The position numbers and the translations under genes are program-made. Below are positions 50,090 through 59,253 of a DNA stretch of 64,000 nucleotides, piece after piece (position 1 is the stretch's first letter; each line of letters starts with the position of its first letter). The DNA is from Mucilaginibacter pedocola (GTDB lineage Bacteria; Bacteroidota; Bacteroidia; Sphingobacteriales; Sphingobacteriaceae). The notes below the pieces were generated by a model that was not told the DNA's origin, did no database searches, and was given only the letters and a program-made list of their open reading frames with translations. The stretch is from the NCBI RefSeq assembly GCF_002013915.1, contig NZ_MBTF01000003.1, positions 186,001 to 250,000 of the forward strand, given 5' to 3'.

Positions 50090-50218
50090 AACGCATTACC
50101 TAAACCTCGTTCTTATATTCTGTTTTTTGTTTAACCCTTAGCCTGCCGCCTCTAACAAGGTGGCGGGGGAGGGAGGAAGCTTTAGTTATAAAACCTAAAC
50201 CCCATAATAAATTAGTAG

Positions 50219-50250
50219 TAGCCCTCTTTGGCATTTTGCCGGGAGGGCTT
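50219..50250 (+). terminator. Possible terminator behind exbD
   Basis: Arms AGCCCTC / GAGGGCT with a long loop of about 16 nt that can pair further (GGCA / TGCC), followed by TTTG. It lies 130 nt behind the exbD stop, so it is a weak candidate. Confidence 0.35.
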
Positions 50251-50443
50251 TGTTATAAAATAAGCGCGTGTGTACGCATTCGGGCATTAAAAATTTTAAG
50301 CCGGAGCATAATTGTGTGCCGTTTAAATAGCCGGGGTTTATTTGTAAGGGCAATAAAAATCAAAGCCCTCATTAACAACATCTCCCCAACAACTGCCGCA
50401 TATTTCTTTTTACATCCATACTAAAATAATACAAAGTAAGTTT

Positions 50444-50451
50444 TACCTTTG
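50444..50451 (+). promoter_or_regulatory. -7 element TACCTTTG upstream of uppS
   Basis: Exact TAnnTTTG, about 110 nt before the uppS ATG. Would give a long leader. No standard -33 element. Confidence 0.4.
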
Positions 50452-50562
50452 TCACCTTAAAAAAGAAGCGTATTTAGTATAACGCTTTGCTTAAAACAAG
50501 GTGTTTTTTAGCAGAGCCCTATATTTAACGGCCGTACTGCGGTTGTTAAAAGTGCACCAAAA

Positions 50563-51303
50563 ATGAGTTTAAAGGATCAGATAGATTTGCAGAGGTTGCC
50601 CCGCCACATTGCAGTTATAATGGATGGTAACGGGCGTTGGGCAAAAGGCAAAGGCAAATTGCGCGTGTTTGGCCATCATAACGGTGTGCTATCCGTACGC
50701 GATGTTGTTGAAGGCGCCGGCGAGCTCGGCGTAGAGTACCTTACCTTATACACTTTCAGCGCCGAGAACTGGAACCGCCCAACTTTTGAGGTTAATGCCA
50801 TTATGGAACTCCTCATCAGCACTATTAATAAAGAAATTAATAAGCTGATGGCCAACAATGTGCGCCTTAATGCCATTGGCGACCTTAACCTGCTGCCAGC
50901 CAAGTGCCACAAAGAACTTGATAATGCTATTAGCCGCACAGCCGCCAATACCGGGCTGGTGCTTACACTTGCCTTAAGCTATAGCAGCCGCCGCGAAATA
51001 GTGCACTCGGCAAAGGCCCTTGCATTAAAAGTGCAAAACGGTGAATTAAACCCCGCCGATATTGATGAACAACTGTTTGAAGATAATTTATATACGGGCG
51101 GCATGCCAAACCCCGAATTACTGATACGCACCAGCGGCGAGTACCGCATAAGCAACTATTTGCTTTGGCAAATAGCCTATGCCGAGCTGTACTTTACCGC
51201 CAAACTATGGCCCGATTTTAGGCGCGAAGACCTATACGAAGCCATATTGGACTACCAGAAACGCGAGCGCCGGTTTGGGATGACGAGCGAGCAGGTAAAC
51301 TAA
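50563..51303 (+). CDS. uppS: Isoprenyl (undecaprenyl) transferase
   Basis: Makes undecaprenyl diphosphate, the lipid carrier for peptidoglycan and surface polysaccharide synthesis, by cis-prenyl chain elongation. 246 residues: substrate motif AVIMDGNGRWAKGKG (Asp21 essential), HNGVLSVRDVVEGA, YTFSAENWNRP, and RTSGEYRISNYLLWQIAYAELYF near the C-terminus. Full length. It is the first of a tight run with bamA (63 nt) and the two ompH genes. Confidence 0.97.
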   Translation: MSLKDQIDLQRLPRHIAVIMDGNGRWAKGKGKLRVFGHHNGVLSVRDVVEGAGELGVEYLTLYTFSAENWNRPTFEVNAIMELLISTINKEINKLMANNVRLNAIGDLNLLPAKCHKELDNAISRTAANTGLVLTLALSYSSRREIVHSAKALALKVQNGELNPADIDEQLFEDNLYTGGMPNPELLIRTSGEYRISNYLLWQIAYAELYFTAKLWPDFRREDLYEAILDYQKRERRFGMTSEQVN

Positions 51304-51366
51304 ATTTTTTCTTTTAACAAAATTTAACAACTGTATAAATTACTTTTAGCCCACTAAAATATTCGG

Positions 51367-53919
51367 ATGAATAAAGTTTTTTTTGCTATTCTTTTCTCTA
51401 TTATAAGCACGGCTGCCATTGCCCAGATACCGGGCCAAAGGCGCGCACCGCTTACCAAGACAATACCTGCCGATAGCCTTAGCTACCTTAGCCCCAAAGA
51501 TTATATTATTGGTGGTGTAAGTATCAGCGGAGCCAAATACCTGGATAAGGATGTATTGTTGCAAATATCGAAACTGAACAAGGGCGACAGGATCACACTC
51601 CCCGGCGAAGCTAATGCCAACGTAATAAAAGACCTTTATAAACAAGGCCTTTTTGACGATATACAGCTTAACGTTACCGGCATTACCATGGATACCATTT
51701 ATCTGGAAATAGCCGTGGTAGAACGCCCCCGCTTATCGAGGCTTAAAATAACCGGTATACGCAAAGGCGAGATAGAAGACGTTACCAAAAAACTGAGCGA
51801 CAAAACAGGCAAAATTGTAAACGAAAACTTGCTGAGCACCACATCGGCTATTATTAAAAGGCATTTTCAGGAAAAAGGCTTTTTAAACGTTACCGTTACC
51901 ATGACCCAGGTAAAAGACCCCGGCGACCCCAACAGCGTAATACTTAACGTAGCGGTTGATAAGAAAACCAAGGTGATGATAAACGATGTTACCTTTGAGG
52001 GCAACAAAGCATTTTCTCAAAAAAAGCTGCGTAAATACCTGACCAAAACACGCCGCCGCCATTGGTACAACTTGTTTGGTTCAAAAAAATTCAAGCAGGA
52101 TAAATACGACGAGGATAAGCAAAACCTTATCGATAAAATGCAGGGGGCAGGTTACCGCGATGCCGAGATATTGAGCGATAGCGTAACCCACCACAGCGAT
52201 AACACGGTTAACGTAAAAATAAAAATATATGAAGGCCGCAAGTACTATTTCGGCGATATTAAGTTTAGCGGAAACGCCCGTTACGGCTCGGATGTATTAA
52301 CCCGCGTACTTTCTATCGAGAAGGGGCAGGTGTTTAGCGAGGAAGAGTTAAGCAAAAGGCTTAGCGGCCCAACGCCAAATAACGATGACGTATCGTCGCT
52401 TTACCTTAACGATGGTTATTTAACCTTCAATGCCGACCCGGTGCAAACCCGTATCCACAACGATACCGTTGACTTGGATGTGCGTATATACGAAGGCCCG
52501 CAATACACTATTAACCGCGTTATACTAAAAGGTAACGATGTTACTAACGATAAAGTGGTAATGCGCGAGATACGCACCAAACCGGGCCAAAAATTCAACA
52601 AAGAGTTACTCATACGCAGTGCGCGCGAAATTGGCCAGTTGGGTAACTTCGACGAGCAGAAGACCGAACCAAGGCCAACCAATATTAACCCTGCCGAGGG
52701 TACTGTAGATTTGGTGTACAACGTAGTTGAAAAGCCTTCAGACCAAATCGAACTTTCGGGTGGTTTTGGTGGTGGCCAGTTAGTGGGTACCCTGGGTTTA
52801 ACATTCAACAACTTCTCGTTGCGTAATATTTTCAACGGTAAGGCTTACCGCCCGCTGCCAAAAGGCGATGGTCAAAAGCTAAGCCTGAGGGGCCAATCGA
52901 GCGGCCGTACTTACCAAAACTTCTCGTTTACATTTAGCGAGCCATGGTTAGGTGGTAAAAAACCTATTTACTTTGCAGTATCGGCTTACACACAGGGTAG
53001 CTCTACCGGGCAATATTATCCAAAAACAAGCCCCAACTACAACAACCTGCGTATAAACGGTGTGGGTGTAACATTGGGTAAACGCTTAAACTGGCCTGAT
53101 AACTACTTCCAGTTAAACTACTCGTTAAACTTCGACCACTATAATTTGGATAACTACCCGGGCTACCTGTTCAACAACGGTACTTCGTACAACATTAAGT
53201 TAACGCAGGAGCTTAGCCGTAACTCTATTGATATGCCGCTTTACCCAACTGCAGGTTCAAATATTAAATTAACCTTGCAGGGTACGCCGCCATACTCGTT
53301 GTTCAACAACATAAATTACAGCGTGGCAACGCCCGAAGAACGCTACCACTTTGTAGAGTACTTTAAAGTGAAGTTTGATGCGCAATGGTTTACCAAAATT
53401 ACCGGTAAGCTGGTATTAATGAGCCAGGCACGTTTAGGTTACCTGGGCCAGTATAACAGCAAGGTAGGCCCATCGCCGTTCGAGCGTTTCAAACTCGGTG
53501 GCGACGGTATGCAAACCTACCAGTTTTTACAGGGTACCGATATAATTGGTATGCGCGGTTACGAGAACTTCTCGGTAGTGCCGGTGGGTTCAAGTTTTAA
53601 TGCTAACACCAACCAGGGTAATGCCATTTACAATAAGTATACCTTCGAGTTAAGGCACCCGGTAATTGCAAGCCAATCGGCAACTATATATATGCTTGCA
53701 TTTGCTGAAGGTGGTAACGTATGGGATAATATTAGCCAGGTAAATCCGTTTAACGTTCGTCGGTCGGTAGGTTTGGGTGCCAGGATCTTTTTACCGATAT
53801 TTGGTTTGCTGGGGCTTGATTATGGTTACGGTTTTGATAAATTGCCGGGCCAGCCAACAGCTAATAAAGGGCATATCCACTTTACCATTTCGCAAAGCTT
53901 GCAAGGCGGGTTTAATTAA
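51367..53919 (+). CDS. bamA: Outer membrane protein assembly factor BamA
   Basis: Inserts beta-barrel proteins into the outer membrane. 850 residues: signal peptide (AILFSIISTAAIAQ), five POTRA domains to about residue 430 (strands such as IYLEIAVVERPRLSRLKITG and IYEGPQYTINRVILKG), then a 16-strand barrel ending in HFTISQSLQGGFN. The region RGYENFSVVP is the conserved VRGF/Y-type barrel motif. It is followed by two Skp/OmpH chaperone genes (17 nt and 56 nt), the standard order. Basic loop KTRRRHWYNLFGSKKFKQDKY near residue 225 is typical of the group. Confidence 0.96.
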   Translation: MNKVFFAILFSIISTAAIAQIPGQRRAPLTKTIPADSLSYLSPKDYIIGGVSISGAKYLDKDVLLQISKLNKGDRITLPGEANANVIKDLYKQGLFDDIQLNVTGITMDTIYLEIAVVERPRLSRLKITGIRKGEIEDVTKKLSDKTGKIVNENLLSTTSAIIKRHFQEKGFLNVTVTMTQVKDPGDPNSVILNVAVDKKTKVMINDVTFEGNKAFSQKKLRKYLTKTRRRHWYNLFGSKKFKQDKYDEDKQNLIDKMQGAGYRDAEILSDSVTHHSDNTVNVKIKIYEGRKYYFGDIKFSGNARYGSDVLTRVLSIEKGQVFSEEELSKRLSGPTPNNDDVSSLYLNDGYLTFNADPVQTRIHNDTVDLDVRIYEGPQYTINRVILKGNDVTNDKVVMREIRTKPGQKFNKELLIRSAREIGQLGNFDEQKTEPRPTNINPAEGTVDLVYNVVEKPSDQIELSGGFGGGQLVGTLGLTFNNFSLRNIFNGKAYRPLPKGDGQKLSLRGQSSGRTYQNFSFTFSEPWLGGKKPIYFAVSAYTQGSSTGQYYPKTSPNYNNLRINGVGVTLGKRLNWPDNYFQLNYSLNFDHYNLDNYPGYLFNNGTSYNIKLTQELSRNSIDMPLYPTAGSNIKLTLQGTPPYSLFNNINYSVATPEERYHFVEYFKVKFDAQWFTKITGKLVLMSQARLGYLGQYNSKVGPSPFERFKLGGDGMQTYQFLQGTDIIGMRGYENFSVVPVGSSFNANTNQGNAIYNKYTFELRHPVIASQSATIYMLAFAEGGNVWDNISQVNPFNVRRSVGLGARIFLPIFGLLGLDYGYGFDKLPGQPTANKGHIHFTISQSLQGGFN

Positions 53920-53936
53920 TATCGAACAAGTATTTT

Positions 53937-54467
53937 ATGAAGAAGATAGTTTTAGTACTTTTTTTAACATTCACAGCAGCAACCGCCGCCATGGCGCAAC
54001 GTTTTGCCTATGTAGATTCGGATTACATCCTGAAACATGTACCTGAATATGCTTCGGCCCAAAAGCAACTGGCAGCCTTATCAGACCAATGGCAAAAAGA
54101 GGTTGACGGCCGTTTTCAGGAGATTGACCGCCTGTATAAAGCTTACCAGGCCGACCAGGTGCTGATGACACCTGATATGCGCAAACGCCGTGAAGCTGAA
54201 ATAGTTGATAAAGAAAAGATAGCTAAAGATTTCCAGCGCGATAAATTTGGCCCCGATGGCGAGCTGGCCAAGAAAAGTACAACCCTGATTAAACCAATAC
54301 AGGATAAAGTGTCAAAAGCAGTACAGGCGGTTGCCGAAGGCGATAACCTCGACATGATTTTCGACAAAAACAGCGAGGTAATAATGCTTTACGCAAGCCC
54401 CCGTTACGACAAAAGTGCCGATGTTATCACAAGGCTTGGTTTAAAGCCCGGCGTTTTTGCCAAGTAA
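53937..54467 (+). CDS. ompH: OmpH/Skp family periplasmic chaperone, first copy
   Basis: A 176-residue exported chaperone that holds outer-membrane proteins during transit. Signal peptide (VLVLFLTFTAATAAMAQ), then RFAYVDSDYILKHVPEYASAQKQL and a long charged coiled coil typical of Skp prongs, closing with LDMIFDKNSEVIMLYASPRYDKSADVI. Starts 17 nt behind bamA. Paralogue of the following gene. Confidence 0.94.
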   Translation: MKKIVLVLFLTFTAATAAMAQRFAYVDSDYILKHVPEYASAQKQLAALSDQWQKEVDGRFQEIDRLYKAYQADQVLMTPDMRKRREAEIVDKEKIAKDFQRDKFGPDGELAKKSTTLIKPIQDKVSKAVQAVAEGDNLDMIFDKNSEVIMLYASPRYDKSADVITRLGLKPGVFAK

Positions 54468-54523
54468 AAAATTTATTTAAATTCGCATACTATTAATTAA
54501 ACACCAGAACAGGACAAAAAACA

Positions 54524-55036
54524 ATGAAAAAATTATTTAAAGTTGCTTTAGTTGCAGCAGGAATGTTATTTGCAGGCAACTTTGCCCAAGCTCAATCTAA
54601 AATAGGCCATATTAACTTTGAGCAATTGGTTGGTTTAATGCCCGAAACCAAAACGCTTAGCGCGCAGATAGATGCTTACAAACAAACATTTGTTACTCAG
54701 TTAACAACTATGAACACTGAGCTGCAGGCTAAACTAAAAGACTACAACGACAAAAAAGCAACCATGACAGATGCTGTACGTGTTGCTAAAGAAAACGAAT
54801 TGCAAGACCTTAACAAACGTTTCCAGGATTACCAAAACACTGCTCAGCAGTCGGTAGAAACAAAAGGTAACGAGTTAACTAAGCCACTTGTTGATAAAGC
54901 ACGTGCTGCTGTTGCTGCCATTGCCAAAGAAAAAGGTTATGCTTACGTATTAAACTCGTCTCAAACAGATTTGATCGTGTCTCCGGATGCTGATGATTTG
55001 ATGGCTGCTGCAAAACTGAAATTAGGTTTGAAATAA
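54524..55036 (+). CDS. ompH: OmpH/Skp family periplasmic chaperone, second copy
   Basis: A 170-residue exported chaperone with signal peptide (VALVAAGMLFAGNFAQAQ), IGHINFEQLVGLMPETKTLSAQI and a coiled coil (LQAKLKDYNDKKATMTDAVRVAKENELQDL), ending YAYVLNSSQTDLIVSPDADDLMAAAKLKLGLK. About 25-30 percent similar by eye to the previous copy. A terminator follows at 55062. Two adjacent copies behind bamA are usual in Bacteroidota. Confidence 0.94.
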   Translation: MKKLFKVALVAAGMLFAGNFAQAQSKIGHINFEQLVGLMPETKTLSAQIDAYKQTFVTQLTTMNTELQAKLKDYNDKKATMTDAVRVAKENELQDLNKRFQDYQNTAQQSVETKGNELTKPLVDKARAAVAAIAKEKGYAYVLNSSQTDLIVSPDADDLMAAAKLKLGLK

Positions 55037-55061
55037 GCCTTAACAAATTGTAATAATTTAT

Positions 55062-55092
55062 AAAAGCGCCTCCAATACGGGGCGCTTTTTTT
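55062..55092 (+). terminator. Terminator after the bamA-ompH run
   Basis: AAAAGCGCC ... GGCGCTTTT with a short loop, followed by more T. It ends the uppS-bamA-ompH-ompH transcript 26 nt behind the second ompH stop and just ahead of murI. Confidence 0.85.
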
Positions 55093-55106
55093 AGTTTTGG
55101 TGTATT

Positions 55107-55949
55107 ATGGCAGCAAGCACACCCATCGGGATATTTGATTCGGGCATTGGCGGTTTAACAGTTTTCCGTTCGATAGTAGAGGCACTGCCGGGGTATGATT
55201 ATTTGTACCTGGGCGATAATGGCCGCGCTCCTTACGGTAACCGTTCGTTTAAAACAATACACCAATACACCTGGGAGTGCGTACAGTGGATGTTTAAACA
55301 AGGCTGCCCGCTGGTTATTTTGGCTTGTAACACAGCATCGGCAAAGGCTTTGCGTACAATACAACAGCAAGATTTGGCTGCACACCATGCCGATAAGCGC
55401 GTGCTGGGCGTAATACGCCCCACTGCCGAAGTAATTGGCAATTACACCCAAACCGGGCAAATAGGCGTGCTTGGCACCAAAGGCACGGTACAAAGCGGAT
55501 CGTACCTGATAGAGATAAACCATTTTGCCCCCGACCTGAAAGTTTACCAGCAGGCATGCCCGTTATGGGTGCCCTTAATTGAGAATGGCGAGTACGATAA
55601 ACCCGGTACCGATTACTATGTAAAAATGTACCTTGATGAACTGATGGCTCAATCGCCGGATATTGATACCATTTTGCTGGCTTGTACTCATTATCCGTTG
55701 TTGGCCGATAAAATAAAGGCACAACTACCGGCTGGCATAAATGTAGTAGCGCAGGGCGATATTGTAGCTGCCAGCCTGGTTAATTACCTGGAACGCCATC
55801 CCGAAATAGAAGGGAAGCTTACTAAGACAGCGAATCGTAGGTTTTATACTACTATAGATGATACTGCGGATTTTGACCACCACGCCTCTCAGTTTTTTAA
55901 AGACGAAGTGAAGAGCGAGTTTGTAGATGTGCGCGAAGGATGCGATTAG
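55107..55949 (+). CDS. murI: Glutamate racemase
   Basis: Provides D-glutamate for peptidoglycan. 280 residues; FDSGIGGLTVFRSI near residues 10-23, the two catalytic Cys as Cys74 in LACNTASAKA and Cys193 in LACTHYPLL (with His195). Ends at VDVREGCD. It closes the conserved nadK-to-murI block and has its own terminator at 56003-56034. Confidence 0.96.
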   Translation: MAASTPIGIFDSGIGGLTVFRSIVEALPGYDYLYLGDNGRAPYGNRSFKTIHQYTWECVQWMFKQGCPLVILACNTASAKALRTIQQQDLAAHHADKRVLGVIRPTAEVIGNYTQTGQIGVLGTKGTVQSGSYLIEINHFAPDLKVYQQACPLWVPLIENGEYDKPGTDYYVKMYLDELMAQSPDIDTILLACTHYPLLADKIKAQLPAGINVVAQGDIVAASLVNYLERHPEIEGKLTKTANRRFYTTIDDTADFDHHASQFFKDEVKSEFVDVREGCD

Positions 55950-56002
55950 CTTGTAACAACTCAGCGTCAATGAGCAGCAACTAATAAGTAGGCTATAAAA
56001 AC

Positions 56003-56034
56003 AAAAGTCCCCCGGTATTACCGGGGGACTTTTT
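56003..56034 (+). terminator. Terminator after murI
   Basis: AAAAGTCCCCCGGT ... ACCGGGGGACTTTTT, perfect 14-bp arms around ATT. It stands between convergent murI and the cold-shock gene and can end both. Confidence 0.88.
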
Positions 56035-56060
56035 AGTAAGGCTGATGATTAATATATAAA

Positions 56061-56252
56061 TTAAACAACTTTTACGTTTACTGCGTTTAAGCCTTTTCTG
56101 CCGTTCTCAACTTCAAACTCTACGCTGTCGTTCTCACGGATCTGATCGATAAGGCCTGTTGAATGTACAAAAACTTCAGCACCACCGGTAGATGGGATAA
56201 TAAAGCCAAAACCTTTTGTCTCATTGAAAAATTTTACTGTTCCTTGTTGCAT
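56061..56252 (-). CDS. Cold-shock family RNA-binding protein
   Basis: A 63-residue OB-fold protein that binds single-stranded RNA/DNA, often as a cold or growth-phase RNA chaperone. RNP1 is KGFGFI and RNP2 VFVH; the start MQQGTVKFFNE is the universal one, so the ATG at 56252 is taken and 16 residues of a longer reading frame upstream are left out. A promoter with TTG-N19-TACCTTGC precedes it. The long leader could carry cold-control elements, not resolved here. Confidence 0.95.
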   Translation of the reverse strand: MQQGTVKFFNETKGFGFIIPSTGGAEVFVHSTGLIDQIRENDSVEFEVENGRKGLNAVNVKVV

Positions 56253-56275
56253 TATAATATTTATTAATAAAGTGC

Positions 56276-56305
56276 GCAAGGTAGGTATAATAATCGGCAT
56301 TTCAA
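56276..56305 (-). promoter_or_regulatory. Promoter of the cold-shock gene
   Basis: On the minus strand: TTG, 19-bp spacer, TACCTTGC, close to the Bacteroidota TTG-N19-TAnnTTTG form. It lies 24 nt before the chosen ATG. Confidence 0.5.
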
Positions 56306-56343
56306 CAAAATGTAATTGCCCGCTAATTTATGCGTGCTGTTTA

Positions 56344-57486
56344 TCAGGCAACTATAGATAAGCGGTGCCCCTTCAAAGTATCTTCCGAATCTTTCACAAT
56401 ACCGCGTATCTTTTCATCAAGTTCGTTCACGGTGAGCTCCATCATATCAAAGTAGTTGAAGTAGATGTTCTCCATCTTCATCAGGTCCATAATACCCAGC
56501 AGCGATGCTACGGGGCGGCGCAATTCGTGCGATTGCATCATGGCTATGCGCTGCAATGCCTCGTTCTGGATGTTGATATAATCTTCCTGCCTTTTGCGGT
56601 GAGTGATGTCTGTAGAGTTGAGGGATATACCTATTACCTCGCCATTGTGGTCGCGCACGGGTACAAAGGCGGTTACTTTCCAGCACTCTAAAGGCGTGCC
56701 GGGCATCAGCAGCCATTCGCGGCGTATAGAGCGGCCTGTAAGGGCTATGCTGAAGTATTTTTTAAACTGTTCGAGCAGGGCGGGTTCGGTATAATCGAGT
56801 ATCGAATCGCCATGGGCCAATTTGTGGTTATATAAGCTGCGGATAAATACTGATGCTGAACGATTGAACGCCAGCACCTCGAAGTTGCGATCCACTAAAA
56901 TGTGTGTATCGTTAGAGCTATCAAAGATGGCTTTTAGCTTTAGGTCTGATTCTTTGCGCGCCTGGCTGTGTTCCTGCTCTTTTTTATGTTGTTCTTCAAG
57001 CGTGTTCAGGCTCCAGTTAAACTCCATCAGGTTGGCCACCTGTTTTGCCAAAATACCTATCGATTTTTTTTGATGTGCGGTTAATTCGCGGGGTTTTACA
57101 TCAACTACGCAAAGGCTGCCAACAGCAAAACCATCAGTAGTAAAAAGTGGTGCACCTGCATAAAAGCGTACGTTTGGGTCGCCGGTAACCAGCGGGTTAC
57201 CGCTAAAGTCGGCATCTATAAGGGCGTTGGGTACAATATATAATTCGTTTTGCCTGATGGTATTGTTGCAAAAGGCAACGCTGCGCGGGGTCGATTCGAG
57301 CTCAGTGCCTACTGCCGACTTAAACCATTGCGTGTCCTTATCTAAAAGGGTGACAAGGGCAACAGGCGTTTCGCAAATTTCGGCTATTAGTGATACTAAC
57401 TGATCAATATCTTTTTTTATACCGGCATCAAGGTGGGTAAACCTTTTTACTGCATTAAGGCGTTGGTGCTCAGTATATCTCATCAT
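56344..57486 (-). CDS. GAF-PAS sensor protein with HisKA-like helix but no ATPase
   Basis: A 380-residue cytoplasmic protein. GAF domain at about residues 20-155 (VALVTLLDKDTQWFKS, NVRFYAGAPLFTTDGFAVGSLCVVD), PAS domain at about 195-310, then a HisKA-like dimerisation helix AMMQSHELRRPVASLLGIMD with a His in the usual place. The protein stops about 60 residues later without any HATPase motif (no N, G1 or G2 box), so it cannot phosphorylate itself in the usual way. It may be phosphorylated by another kinase or act as a scaffold. The start at MM (57486) drops a basic non-conserved extension. Function unknown. Confidence 0.85.
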   Translation of the reverse strand: MMRYTEHQRLNAVKRFTHLDAGIKKDIDQLVSLIAEICETPVALVTLLDKDTQWFKSAVGTELESTPRSVAFCNNTIRQNELYIVPNALIDADFSGNPLVTGDPNVRFYAGAPLFTTDGFAVGSLCVVDVKPRELTAHQKKSIGILAKQVANLMEFNWSLNTLEEQHKKEQEHSQARKESDLKLKAIFDSSNDTHILVDRNFEVLAFNRSASVFIRSLYNHKLAHGDSILDYTEPALLEQFKKYFSIALTGRSIRREWLLMPGTPLECWKVTAFVPVRDHNGEVIGISLNSTDITHRKRQEDYINIQNEALQRIAMMQSHELRRPVASLLGIMDLMKMENIYFNYFDMMELTVNELDEKIRGIVKDSEDTLKGHRLSIVA

Positions 57487-57783
57487 ATGGGGGAAAGACA
57501 AATATTTGCAGAATTGGTTTTCACAAAATGGTGTAAAACAACTCTTTCTACGTAACAAAATTGTAATATGTTGCTCTATTTAAACTGTAGCGATAAAAAA
57601 CAAAACAAATAGTTGAATTTTTATCAATAACTATAAAATAGCGCTCAAAAGTGCTAAAACGATTTCTAAAAAACGCATTCGATGCCTGTACAAATCGGGG
57701 CTATTTGCATCAATGTGTTTTAGTAACACATACGTTTAAACTTTTAATGTGGATTGTACGGTTAATAATTAATTTTACAGCCG

Positions 57784-58434
57784 ATGAAAGCATTTATATT
57801 CGACCTGAACGGCACCATGGTAAACGATATGCCATACCACGCCAAAGCCTGGACAAACATTATAAACGGAGAGTTGGGCGGTAGCTTTAGCGATGATGAG
57901 ATAAAGCAAAATATGTATGGTAAAAATGCCGAGGTTTTGGTACGGATGTTTGGCGAGGGGAGGTTTAGTGCCGAAGAAATGGATCGAATTTCTGAGGGCA
58001 AGGAAGAGCAATATCGCCGGGAGTTCATCAGCGAGCTAAAACTATTGCCCGGGCTTGCAGAGTTTTTGGAACGGGCCTATCAGGCCGGAATATTAATGGC
58101 AATTGGCTCCGCTGCTATCCCGTCCAATATCGATTTTGTGTTGGATAACCTTAACATCCGCCATTACTTTAAAGCCATAGTAAGCGCGCACGATGTTACC
58201 CGCAGCAAACCAGACCCTGAATCGTTCACCAAGCCGGCGGCTTTATTAGGCGTAAAGCCCGAAGATTGCATAGTTTTTGAGGATGTGCCCAAAGGCGCCG
58301 AAGCAGCGGCCAATGCAGGCATGAAGGCTGTGATATTAACCACCACACACCCGGTAGAAGATTTCATCAATATGGATAACATTTTGCATTTCGCTGCCGA
58401 TTTTAATGACGATTATATCAAAGCTTTGGTTTAA
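57784..58434 (+). CDS. HAD-family phosphatase/phosphoglucomutase-like protein
   Basis: A 216-residue HAD hydrolase of the beta-phosphoglucomutase-like group. Motif I reads FDLNGTMVND with Asp7 nucleophile but Asn9 in place of the second Asp, which normally acts as acid/base. Motif II Ser is in AIGSAAIPSNI, motif III Lys in TRSKPDPESF and motif IV in CIVFEDVPKGAEAA. It stands alone with 3 nt to the next gene. Asn9 may reduce or alter catalysis (see findings). Confidence 0.88.
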   Translation: MKAFIFDLNGTMVNDMPYHAKAWTNIINGELGGSFSDDEIKQNMYGKNAEVLVRMFGEGRFSAEEMDRISEGKEEQYRREFISELKLLPGLAEFLERAYQAGILMAIGSAAIPSNIDFVLDNLNIRHYFKAIVSAHDVTRSKPDPESFTKPAALLGVKPEDCIVFEDVPKGAEAAANAGMKAVILTTTHPVEDFINMDNILHFAADFNDDYIKALV

Positions 58435-58437
58435 CTT

Positions 58438-59253
58438 GTGGGCACAATTATAGCCCCATTGAAAAACCTATACACCTTGTTTGCGATAGTGGTTGCGGTA
58501 GCAGCCCTGTCATCATGCACCACCCGTTATTACGCGCCCGGACTTTACCAAAACGATGTGCAGTTTATGATAAAGCCACACTCAAAAGATTCGGTTAAAA
58601 CGCGTATTTATGCTTCGGGTACTTATTTAGCACAGAGTGGTGCAAACGGGCAGGGGAGTTCGGGCAGTGGCATGCTGAATGTTTACCAATCGCGCACTAT
58701 ACCGCATTTTAACTTTAGTTATGGGGTAATGGGCTATACAGGGGTATATTCGGTAAGCGAGTTAAATACATCCGGCACAAATGCCCAAAATGTGATCGTC
58801 AACAAAACCTTTTCGGGCTATGGGTTTAATGGCTCTACTTCTTTTTACCTGAGTACTAAAAAGACCGATTTCAGGATCATTGGTGTGGACCTATCCTACA
58901 CACATGAAGGTGGCGATTATCTGGCCTTTCGCAAAGCGCAGGTGGGGCAGCCCAACGTACGCAGTGCTGCCCAGCCGCAATTATTCAGCTATGGTATTTT
59001 TACCGAATTTATTGTGAGGCCAAATGATGCCACAAACTTTGGGTTCAAGTTTTTTACCAACCATACCGCAGGCAATATAGCCCGCGACTTGCGCCGAACC
59101 GACGGCTTATACAACTGGAGCGGAACCGGCACATACGGTTTCACCAGCTTTGTTGGTTTTAATCACCTGAACTTTCACACCACATTCGCGCTGGCTTCTT
59201 CCAACTCCATATTAGCGGGTTCGTCGCAAATAGGCGTAGCTTACAAGTTTTAA
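58438..59253 (+). CDS. Outer-membrane lipoprotein-like barrel protein, hypothetical
   Basis: A 271-residue exported protein with a lipoprotein-type signal LYTLFAIVVAVAALSSC (Cys at residue 27 with the GTG start, or 20 if translation begins at the TTG at 58459, which gives the more usual MKNLYTLF opening). The rest is beta-rich with strands such as FRIIGVDLSYTHEGG and FGFKFFTNHTAGNI and ends SSQIGVAYKF, like a small outer-membrane barrel. Family not recognised. It overlaps lysA tail to tail by 4 nt. Confidence 0.75.
   Translation: MGTIIAPLKNLYTLFAIVVAVAALSSCTTRYYAPGLYQNDVQFMIKPHSKDSVKTRIYASGTYLAQSGANGQGSSGSGMLNVYQSRTIPHFNFSYGVMGYTGVYSVSELNTSGTNAQNVIVNKTFSGYGFNGSTSFYLSTKKTDFRIIGVDLSYTHEGGDYLAFRKAQVGQPNVRSAAQPQLFSYGIFTEFIVRPNDATNFGFKFFTNHTAGNIARDLRRTDGLYNWSGTGTYGFTSFVGFNHLNFHTTFALASSNSILAGSSQIGVAYKF

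Larger units (their letters stand above)
50090..50562. other. Gene-free region before uppS with hairpin and promoter
   Basis: About 470 bp without a gene. A hairpin near 50219-50250 (AGCCCTC ... GAGGGCT, followed by TTTG) could terminate exbD. Farther right there are A/T-rich stretches and a TACCTTTG -7 element at 50444-50451. A short frame at 50236 is not supported. Confidence 0.5.
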
